6,280 bases of DNA, from positions 1 to 6,280 of the forward strand of contig JAHJMH010000013.1 in the NCBI GenBank assembly GCA_018821425.1. Reading direction: 5' to 3'. A program made the position numbers and the translations under genes. The stretch is from Nanobdellota archaeon. Lineage in GTDB: Archaea > Nanobdellota > Nanobdellia > Pacearchaeales > GW2011-AR1. Shown piece by piece: positions 1 to 4,813 of this stretch (positions are counted from its first letter, which is position 1; each line of letters begins with the position of its first letter). The notes beneath the pieces were generated by a model. It had not been told where the DNA came from. It saw only the letters and a list, made by a program, of their open reading frames with translations, and searched no databases.

Positions 1-119
1 AAGATGGTGCTGTCGCGGGGTCCGATGCGGATTCCGTCGGGTCTGATTTCAGCTGCGACTGGTTTCCGTCGTTCAGGGACTCGAATCTCGGGGTAAGGGC
101 TTCTAAGAAACGTGAATAA
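1..119 (+). CDS. DGR variable (target) protein, C-terminal end only
   Basis: Partial gene; the 5' part lies left of the window. Codons start at position 3 and run 38 residues to TAA at 117-119. The visible end carries SCDWFPSFRDSNLGVRAS. It resembles the last strands of the C-type-lectin/FGE-sulfatase fold used by DGR target proteins, where a PS...R..N.G.R pattern closes the domain. The variable repeat covers nearly all of the visible part. Relative to the template, Asn and AGG codons have become Asp, Val, Gly, Ser, Trp and Phe, which are the solvent-exposed binding-face residues in known DGR proteins. The last 8 codons (VRASKKRE) lie at or beyond the edge of template similarity. The cellular location and ligand cannot be told because the N-terminus is missing. 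The call rests on the TR/VR pair and the neighbouring reverse transcriptase more than on the short protein itself. Confidence 0.85.
   Translation, partial: DGAVAGSDADSVGSDFSCDWFPSFRDSNLGVRASKKRE
13..95 (+). repeat. DGR variable repeat (VR)
   Basis: Aligned without gaps to the template repeat at 365-447 (offset 352). There are 18 differences in 83 bases, 17 of them at template adenines (11 A to G, 6 A to T) and one C to T (position 47 versus 399). The changes alter 11 of the 13 codons that start with A in the template (AAC, AAT or AGG). The remaining two (75-77 AGG, 84-86 AAT) are untouched. Similarity fades left of position 13 and right of 95. The 3' part, up to CTCGG at 87-91, is identical to the template apart from A sites, as expected near the initiation of mutagenic homing. 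Confidence 0.95.
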
Positions 120-364
120 GTTCTGCTGGCTGGTGAGTCGATAAAAACGCTTGCGCGAAAATTTTTAAAGTATTTTTTCTTAACACTTTTGTCCTGAAAC
201 TTTTTCTCCTTCAGCAAGAGGGAAAGACGCGGACTACACGCCGGATTGTTAGCACATCATTTAGATTTATTTTAAGTCATGAAATTCATTTCCAACAATT
301 AGTAATTTTCCGGAAAGCGAAACTTGGAGGAAAGGTGGCAATTGGCATATTCGGCTATTTTGGC
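120..364. other. Gene-free spacer between target gene and template repeat
   Basis: No credible reading frame on either strand, so no avd-type accessory gene (about 110-130 codons) fits here. The stretch holds a TATA-like element at 158-171, a 10-base palindrome TTTCCGGAAA at 307-316, and from 283 an open frame in register with the template repeat that reads like lectin-fold coding sequence (TWRKGGNW at about 322-345). In known DGRs this position is transcribed as the 5' part of the template RNA. That role is inferred here. Confidence 0.6.
158..171 (+). promoter_or_regulatory. Possible archaeal TATA box for the DGR template RNA/RT
   Basis: AAAATTTTTAAAGT matches an archaeal TATA-like element. 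The core ATTTTTAAAG (161-170) recurs exactly at 4618-4627 upstream of ftsZ. Initiation about 25 bases downstream would start an RNA near 190 that contains the spacer, the whole template repeat and the reverse transcriptase message. This is a single-sequence motif call in AT-rich DNA, so it is weak. Confidence 0.35.
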
Positions 365-447
365 TCGCGAGGTCCAATGCGAATTCCAACAGGTCTAACT
401 TCAACTGCAACAGGAATCCGTCGAACAGGAACTCGAATCTCGGAATA
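365..447 (+). repeat. DGR template repeat (TR)
   Basis: This is the template copy for the variable repeat at 13-95. Read in the frame of the target gene (codons from 376), every adenine between 371 and 443 sits in one of ten AAC/AAT codons or three AGG codons, 23 adenines in all. This is the codon design typical of DGR templates: random change at A in AAY or AGG cannot make a stop codon. It ends 22 bases before the reverse transcriptase start, in the common target-template-RT order. Its RNA would be copied by the reverse transcriptase with errors at A, and the cDNA would replace the VR. Confidence 0.95.
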
Positions 448-469
448 GTCCTTTCAGGGCATTTATGCT

Positions 470-1535
470 ATGAAAATTTACAAGAATTTATACTCTGAAG
501 TGTGTTCAATTCAGAATCTCGTTCTTGCTTGGAGAAAAGCAAGAAAAGGAAAAACAAAGAAGCATTATGTTCAGAAATTTGAAAAAAATCTTGGCAAGAA
601 TATTAAATCGCTTCATAATAATCTAAAATGTCAAACTTACAAACCAAGACCTTTGAAAACATTCATTTTGCGCGACCCGAAAACTCGCAAAATTTCAAAG
701 TCGCATTTCCGAGATAGAATTGTTCATCATGCTATTGTGAATATTCTTGAACCAATTTATGAGAAATCATTTATTTTTGATAATTGTGCTTGCCGAAAAG
801 GCAAGGGCTCGTTGCTTGCCCTCAACAGGTTTAGAAAGTTTCAAAGAAAAGTAACCAATAATTTGACTTCTCGTGCTTATTGTCTCAAAGCAGACATAAA
901 ACAATATTTTCGAGAAGTCAATCACAATTTTCTCATAGCTGTCCTAAGAAAAAAGATTAGTGATGAAGAAATTATCTCCCTAATAAAATTAATCTTGAAA
1001 AACAATGTTTCAGACAATCCCATTGGGAAAGGAATGCCTCTGGGAAATCTAACGAGCCAGTTTTTTGCTAATGTTTATCTGAATGAGTTAGACCAATTTG
1101 TCAAAAACAAATTGGGCGCAAAATACTATATCAGATATGTAGATGATTTTGTCCTATTGGATTCCTCCGAGGAGAACCTTCGGATTCGGGGGGGGGGCGA
1201 TAGAGGATTTTTTATTTAATAAACTGAATTTAGAACTTCATCCGCAAAAATGCAAAATAATCAATTTGTCGCGCGGCGTTGATTTCGTCGGCTTTAGGAA
1301 TTTTTATTATTTTAAATTGTTAAGGAAGAGAAATATAAGAAACGTCTTAAATAAAATAAATATCTTTTCTCTAGGAGAAATATCTAAAAAGAAAATGAGT
1401 GAAATTATTTATGGTTGGAATGCTTATGCAAAATGGGCAAATAGTTTTAATTTGAGGAATAGAATCATTTCAACTTCTCAACCAAAATTTCCTTCGCGAG
1501 ATTATAATTCGCGCGCTTGTTCGTCGCTTGCATAA
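470..1535 (+). pseudogene. DGR reverse transcriptase, interrupted by a frameshift at a G10 tract
   Basis: Error-prone reverse transcriptase that would copy the template RNA into A-mutated cDNA. Frame one starts at ATG 470 (MKIYKNLYSEVCS, a typical DGR RT opening). It carries the finger motif RDRIVHHAIVNILEPIYEKS (81-100), CRKGKG (108-113), palm motif A with Asp142 (ADIKQYF), LGNLTSQ (191-197; the DGR form ending in SQ) and YVDD (223-226). It then stops at 1219. Frame two continues with AIEDFLFNKLNLELHPQKCKI, VDFVGFRNF and a thumb/tail region ending at 1535. The switch falls in ten G at 1188-1197. Nine G would give one protein of 354 aa in which YVDD and ELHP are 28 residues apart, a spacing I regard as usual for the family. 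All catalytic residues are upstream of the break, but the thumb would be lost. The last 70-odd bases are antisense to gatB. No ribosome binding site is seen. It may be a phase-variable gene, a recent pseudogene or a sequencing error. Confidence 0.9.
1188..1197 (+). repeat. Poly-G tract (G10) in the reverse transcriptase gene
   Basis: Ten consecutive G, the longest G run in an AT-rich window, placed exactly where the two halves of the reverse transcriptase change frame. Loss of one G or gain of two joins the halves. Runs of this kind are known slippage sites in phase-variable bacterial genes and are also prone to sequencing and assembly length errors. Confidence 0.9.
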
Positions 1536-2841
1536 CTTTTCCTATAAGGAAGTTTATTGTTTCATGTTTTCCTGATTTGTAATCCTCAACTGCGGCAGTG
1601 TTGTTTTTTATCACTTCGTCGACGGCCTTTTCAATTTCTTCCTTGTTTCCTATTTGAGAATGTTCCTTGGCGTTTGCTTTTGGAGATTCGGATTTTGGAA
1701 TCCACGATCGAAGAATTTCACGAGCTTTTGATTCTGTAATTATGCGCTTTTCAATGAGTTCAAGAAGTTCTATGAAATGTTCTGGATTTATGGAAATTTC
1801 ATCCAATCGTTTTTTGTTGTAATTTAGAACACTGAATAGTTCTTCAGAAATCCATCGTGTTGTGAGTTTCGAATTAATCTTGTTTATTGTTTTTTCAAAG
1901 AGTTCGATGACGTCAATATTCTTGGTGAGGATTTCTGCAGAGTTTTTTGGTATTTTGTGTTTCTTAATAAGTTTGTTCAATTTTTTTGAAGGAGTTTCGG
2001 GAACCGTTTTTTTGAGGGCGATTATTCTTTGTTGAGTTATGTTGATTTCTTGAAGATCAGGGTCAGAAATAAATCTATAATCTTGCGCGTCTTCTTTTGA
2101 GCGCATTTTTTTTGTTGCTCTTTTTATAGGGTCGTATGCTCTTGTTTCCTGCTCCTTTGGAACTTCGCCCTTTTTATTTTGCCTTTCAATTTCTAAATCA
2201 ATAACATCTTTTATGTTTTTTATTGAGTTGACATTTTTTACTTCAATTTTTGTGTAATTTGATTTCTTCACCGAAATGTTCACGTCTGCCTTTATTCCTG
2301 CGACGCTGTCGAGAGCCTTCACGTAACCCAGTGTGATTATTAATTCGCGGAGCCATTTTTCAACTTGCTCTGAATTTTTGAATTCGGGTTCAGTAACTAT
2401 TTCTATTAGTGGGATTCCAGACCTGTTGTAATCTATTTCTCCTGTTTTTGGATTCCATGCTGCTGGATCTTCTTCAAGATGGCATTCACTTATTTTTATT
2501 CCGAGGAATTTTCCGTTTTTTCCCGTCGGTGTCGAGTGGGGTCCTGAAAGAGTATTTTGATAACCTTTGGGAAGGTCTGGCCAGGAATAATGTTTCCTTT
2601 GCCAGCTTATTTTTTTATTTATCTCGCAGCCGAGAATCAACGCAATTTGAATTGCTTTATCCAAAGCTCTTGCATTTGGCGCCATTGGTTTCGCGCCGGG
2701 TTGACCGGTGCAAATGGGGCAGATATTCACATTTGGATTTGTCAGTTTCGCGCCGTGGATTGCCTTACATGAACAGAATAATTTTTCGTTTGTGTCGATG
2801 TAGCCGTGAATTTCAAGACCTATTTTTGCTTCTTGCGCCAT
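1465..2841 (-). CDS. gatB: Asp-tRNA(Asn)/Glu-tRNA(Gln) amidotransferase subunit B
   Basis: Subunit of the cytoplasmic GatCAB amidotransferase. It binds the mischarged tRNA and phosphorylates its Glu or Asp before amidation to Gln or Asn. The 458 residues match the usual GatB length. Visible landmarks are IGLEIHG (7-13), a CSC plus CPIC zinc-type cysteine set (23, 25, 41, 44), KHYSWPDLPKGYQ (83-95), HLEEDP (121-126) and DYNRSGIPLIEIVTEPE (137-153). A C-terminal YqeY-like domain ends in a GKVMQATNKRANY stretch. There is no inserted GAD domain of the GatE type, so GatB is preferred. The start at ATG 2841 (MAQEAKIGLEIHG) is chosen over an ATG 12 codons upstream, because family members begin just before KIGLEIH and a TATA-like box lies about 27 bases before it. 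It stops with TGA inside the convergent reverse transcriptase 3' end. gatA and gatC are not in the window. Confidence 0.95.
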   Translation of the reverse strand: MAQEAKIGLEIHGYIDTNEKLFCSCKAIHGAKLTNPNVNICPICTGQPGAKPMAPNARALDKAIQIALILGCEINKKISWQRKHYSWPDLPKGYQNTLSGPHSTPTGKNGKFLGIKISECHLEEDPAAWNPKTGEIDYNRSGIPLIEIVTEPEFKNSEQVEKWLRELIITLGYVKALDSVAGIKADVNISVKKSNYTKIEVKNVNSIKNIKDVIDLEIERQNKKGEVPKEQETRAYDPIKRATKKMRSKEDAQDYRFISDPDLQEINITQQRIIALKKTVPETPSKKLNKLIKKHKIPKNSAEILTKNIDVIELFEKTINKINSKLTTRWISEELFSVLNYNKKRLDEISINPEHFIELLELIEKRIITESKAREILRSWIPKSESPKANAKEHSQIGNKEEIEKAVDEVIKNNTAAVEDYKSGKHETINFLIGKVMQATNKRANYNLAKEILVEKLK

Positions 2842-2861
2842 GTTGTGAAAAGGGAAAAGCA

Positions 2862-2873
2862 GTTTATTAATTT
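2862..2873 (-). promoter_or_regulatory. TATA-like box for gatB (leaderless)
   Basis: On the minus strand this reads AAATTAATAAAC, centred about 27 bases before the gatB ATG at 2841. No Shine-Dalgarno sequence precedes the ATG. This is the spacing of an archaeal promoter giving a transcript that starts at or near the start codon, and it supports the shorter gatB start. Confidence 0.5.
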
Positions 2874-2885
2874 TCACTTTGAAAG

Positions 2886-2897
2886 TTTTTTAATACT
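2886..2897 (+). promoter_or_regulatory. TATA-like box for the metallophosphoesterase (leaderless)
   Basis: TTTTTTAATACT is centred about 24 bases before the ATG at 2916, with no ribosome binding site between them. It lies only about 15-20 bases from the oppositely directed gatB element, so the 74-base gap acts as a compact divergent promoter region. Confidence 0.5.
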
Positions 2898-2915
2898 TGT
2901 TTCCTTTATTTGTGG

Positions 2916-3752
2916 ATGAGAATATTGGTTATAGGCGATTTTCATGGAAAATTTCCTAAGAAATTTGAAGGATTAATCAAAAAAGAAAAAATTGATTTGA
3001 TTGTCTCCCTTGGAGATCTTGCACCATTTCATTATAGAAAACTTTGGTTCAAACATTGTTATGGAAAAGATGTTGAGCTTTGGAAGATTATTGGGAAGAA
3101 GAAATATAAAGAAATTGTTATGAAAGATTTGAAAATGGCTGAACGTGTTTTGAAATCGTTGAATGAATTGAATGTTCCGATTTATACGGTCCTCGGAAAT
3201 ATTGATTGGCCAAGTCCGGACGACGTTTCAGATTTTTCAGAGAAAGAGAAATCTATGCCCAATTGGGATAAGAAAGATACGATTGCTAAGAGATTGAAAA
3301 AATATAAGAATATTCATAGATTTGATTACAAGGCCTTGAAATTTGATGATTATGTTTTTGTTGGAATGAGGGGGCATAGTTCTCCTGGCGATGTTAAGAG
3401 CAAGGCTTTTAGGAAACACAAGAAAATTCTTGAGAAACTTTTTAGAAAATACAAAAAAGAGAACAAAAAAGAGAAATTGATTTTTGTTTCGCATATTGTT
3501 CCATATAACACGAAGCTGGATAAGCTCGGAAGGCATGCGCATAAGAAAGTTCGGGGGAAGCACCATGGTTCAAAACTTGCTAAAAAAATTATAACAGAGT
3601 TTCATCCTGTTTTGGCTTTGGCGGGTCATGTTCATGAGAATGTTGGGCAGATTAAAATCGGAAGAACAACTTTAGTGAATCCTGGCGCGGCGAATGAAGG
3701 TCTGGCCGCGCTGATTGATTTGGAAACTAGGAGAGTTAGGTTTTTGAAATAG
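2916..3752 (+). CDS. Calcineurin-like metallophosphoesterase
   Basis: Two-metal phosphoesterase of 278 aa, predicted to be cytoplasmic (no signal peptide or membrane segment). The family's metal-binding motifs appear in order: GDFHG (7-11), LGDL (32-35), GNID (94-97), VSH (191-193) and GHVH (237-240). NPGA (255-258) follows, as in small archaeal phosphoesterases. A Lys-rich insertion around 160-187 and a HAH/KHHGS stretch (207-219) precede the last motif. The substrate cannot be told; relatives act on nucleotides, phosphoproteins or phosphodiesters. ATG 2916 is preferred to the TTG two codons earlier because MRILVIGDFHG starts the first beta strand and the TATA-like spacing fits. It is divergent from gatB. 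The downstream hydrolase is 41 bases away and seems to have its own promoter, so a shared operon is possible but not required. Confidence 0.9.
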   Translation: MRILVIGDFHGKFPKKFEGLIKKEKIDLIVSLGDLAPFHYRKLWFKHCYGKDVELWKIIGKKKYKEIVMKDLKMAERVLKSLNELNVPIYTVLGNIDWPSPDDVSDFSEKEKSMPNWDKKDTIAKRLKKYKNIHRFDYKALKFDDYVFVGMRGHSSPGDVKSKAFRKHKKILEKLFRKYKKENKKEKLIFVSHIVPYNTKLDKLGRHAHKKVRGKHHGSKLAKKIITEFHPVLALAGHVHENVGQIKIGRTTLVNPGAANEGLAALIDLETRRVRFLK

Positions 3753-3761
3753 TTTTTCGCA

Positions 3762-3773
3762 ATCCTTAAAAAG
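3762..3773 (+). promoter_or_regulatory. TATA-like box for the MBL-fold hydrolase
   Basis: ATCCTTAAAAAG is centred about 26 bases before ATG 3794, with no Shine-Dalgarno sequence between. It is the same leaderless layout as the two preceding genes. Confidence 0.45.
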
Positions 3774-3793
3774 AGCGGCCGTTTTTCTCTTTC

Positions 3794-4459
3794 ATGAAGG
3801 TTAACGGGATTGAACTAAAGTGGCTCGGGCATTCTGGGTTTTTAATTAAGAGGGGCAAGGTTATTTACATCGACCCTTATAATATAAAGGATGGAATGGA
3901 GAAGGCGGACATAATTCTTATCACGCATAGTCATCATGATCATTGTAGTTATCTCGATATGAAAAAAATTGTGAAGAATGGAACTCGGATTGTCGCGTCG
4001 GCGGATTGCCAGAGTAAGGTTACGAGGTTTGAAGTTCCGATTAAAATTGAACTTATAGAACCTGGAAGAGAGTTAGATCTTGGCGAGATAAAAGTTTACG
4101 CTTTTCCTGCTTACAACATCGACAAATCTTTTCACCCTCAAGACGAATCGTGGATGGGTTATGTCGTGAAAGTTGGCGAGACGGTGATTTACCATTCTGG
4201 TGATACTGATCTGATTCCTGAAATGCAAAAACTTACAGGTTATAAACAGTCTGGGAAGGAATTTATTGCCTTGCTTCCTGTCGGGGGGAGGTTTACAATG
4301 ACTGCAGAAGAAGCGGCTGAGGCTGCGAGGTTGATAAAACCGACTTTAGCAATTCCGATGCATTGGGGAGCAATTGTTGGCAGTGAAGATGATGCGAAAG
4401 AATTTGTTGAATTGTGCAAAGAGAATGGAATTCGCGCGGAAATTTTGGAGAAGGAGTAA
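3794..4459 (+). CDS. Metallo-beta-lactamase-fold hydrolase (UPF0173, UlaG-like)
   Basis: Metal-dependent hydrolase of 221 aa, close to the usual 220-230 aa of UPF0173 proteins, predicted to be cytoplasmic. It starts with MKVNGIELKWLGHSGFLI, the typical opening strand pair. The metal ligands are visible: HSHHDH (45-50; the HxHxDH motif), HSGDTD (134-139) and MHWG near the C-terminus (189-192). AYN (107-109) and His114 follow the family pattern of the UlaG group. Members of the wider family include L-ascorbate-6-phosphate lactonase, but most archaeal members have no known substrate and ascorbate use is not suggested by anything here. It follows the phosphoesterase in the same direction after 41 bases. 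Confidence 0.92.
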   Translation: MKVNGIELKWLGHSGFLIKRGKVIYIDPYNIKDGMEKADIILITHSHHDHCSYLDMKKIVKNGTRIVASADCQSKVTRFEVPIKIELIEPGRELDLGEIKVYAFPAYNIDKSFHPQDESWMGYVVKVGETVIYHSGDTDLIPEMQKLTGYKQSGKEFIALLPVGGRFTMTAEEAAEAARLIKPTLAIPMHWGAIVGSEDDAKEFVELCKENGIRAEILEKE

Positions 4460-4504
4460 TTCAAGTAATTTGATGGTTGAATAAACGTTATTTTAAATAA
4501 GCAT

Positions 4505-4624
4505 AATATTTTTAGGTCGCCGACGCTCAGAAAGATATTCATTTTGTAGGACGCAAATATTTTTAGTTCGCTACGCTCCAGCTACGCCGAAAAATATTCA
4601 TTTTTGTGTATACAAATATTTTTA
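4505..4624. repeat. Tandem AT-armed hairpin repeat (two units plus a third AATATTTTTA)
   Basis: AATATTTTTA occurs exactly at 4505-4514, 4556-4565 and 4615-4624. The first two copies each start a hairpin. Copy one pairs AATATTTTT with AAAGATATT (4531-4539, one G-U pair). Copy two pairs perfectly with AAAAATATT (4590-4598). The loops are GC-rich and related (GTCGCCGACGCTC; TTCGCTACGCTCC). Each hairpin is followed by ATATTCATTTT(T)GT. This looks like a small tandem or REP/MITE-like element. The hairpins might also end the upstream transcript. Confidence 0.65.
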
Positions 4625-4628
4625 AAGA
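4614..4628 (+). promoter_or_regulatory. Possible distal TATA box upstream of ftsZ
   Basis: AAATATTTTTAAAGA is TATA-like and overlaps the third repeat copy. Initiation about 25 bases on, near 4648, would start an RNA just before the 14-pair hairpin and give ftsZ a leader of about 165 bases. It competes with the proximal candidate at 4735-4743. Confidence 0.35.
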
Positions 4629-4652
4629 AGCAGGTACTGTTTTTCTCATTAC

Positions 4653-4686
4653 ACTAATTTATTCGACGGCCATCGAAGAGATTAGT
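4653..4686 (+). ncRNA. Strong hairpin in the ftsZ upstream region, candidate structured leader
   Basis: ACTAATTTATTCGA (4653-4666) pairs with TCGAAGAGATTAGT (4673-4686): 14 positions with one G-U and one A-G mismatch, closing a six-base CGGCCA loop. No U-rich tract follows, so it is not an intrinsic terminator. It could be the first element of a cis-regulatory leader of ftsZ or a separate small RNA. Function is unknown. Confidence 0.45.
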
Positions 4687-4734
4687 ATTGTGAGAGGCGA
4701 ATTATTTCTTTGGTAATAGTTAGGAGTGTGTTAA

Positions 4735-4743
4735 CTATTTAAA
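4735..4743 (+). promoter_or_regulatory. Possible proximal TATA box for ftsZ
   Basis: CTATTTAAA is TATA-like. A start about 25 bases downstream, near 4765, would give a leader of about 50 bases that still includes the Shine-Dalgarno sequence. Confidence 0.4.
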
Positions 4744-4774
4744 CCTTTTGTGGGGTTTAGAAGAAATCGCTTCT
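4740..4774 (+). other. Two adjacent small hairpins in the ftsZ leader
   Basis: TAAACC (4740-4745) pairs with GGTTTA (4754-4759). AGAAG (4759-4763) pairs with CTTCT (4770-4774) around a six-base loop. They share base 4759, so they would be alternatives or stack end to end. The stems are short and the regulatory role is speculative. Confidence 0.35.
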
Positions 4775-4792
4775 GACGGAACATACAAGTGA

Positions 4793-4802
4793 AAGGAGGT
4801 TA
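4793..4802 (+). promoter_or_regulatory. Shine-Dalgarno sequence of ftsZ
   Basis: AAGGAGGTTA contains a full GGAGGT anti-16S match. Fourteen bases, mostly A, separate GGAGG from ATG 4814, longer than the usual 5-10. It is the only clear ribosome binding site among the complete genes in the window, so ftsZ seems to be translated from a leadered message. Confidence 0.75.
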
Positions 4803-4813
4803 AGAAAAAAAAT

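Larger units (their letters stand above)
4460..4813. other. Intergenic region between the MBL hydrolase and ftsZ
   Basis: 354 bases with no convincing protein gene. From left to right it holds an AT-rich stretch after the hydrolase stop, two AT-armed hairpin repeats and a third repeat end (4505-4624) overlapping a TATA-like motif, a 14-pair hairpin (4653-4686), a second TATA-like element (about 4735-4743), two short hairpins (4740-4774) and a Shine-Dalgarno sequence. No tRNA or rRNA pattern was recognised. Confidence 0.7.

Noticed and set aside
75..95. tRNA T-arm-like stretch (GACTCGAATCTCGGG)
   Set aside because: It resembles a T-loop by chance. There is no acceptor, D or anticodon arm around it, and the same bases are explained as S-N-L-G codons of the DGR repeat.
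1172..1197. The bases before the G tract (CTTCGGATTCGGGG) resemble the VR/TR end (CTCGAATCTCGGGG), suggesting a hidden homing site inside the RT
   Set aside because: The match is too short and needs both gaps and several mismatches. Nothing upstream resembles the template.
1465..2841. GatE instead of GatB
   Set aside because: GatE is longer and carries an inserted GAD domain. This protein is 458 aa with the compact GatB layout.
2842..2877. Upstream gatB start (12 extra codons, MKINKLLFPFHN)
   Set aside because: The extension covers the TATA-like element and does not look like family sequence. GatB proteins start just before KIGLEIH.
4505..4624. CRISPR array
   Set aside because: There are only two or three copies, the shared core is 10 bases with hairpin arms, there are no uniform spacers, and no cas genes are nearby.
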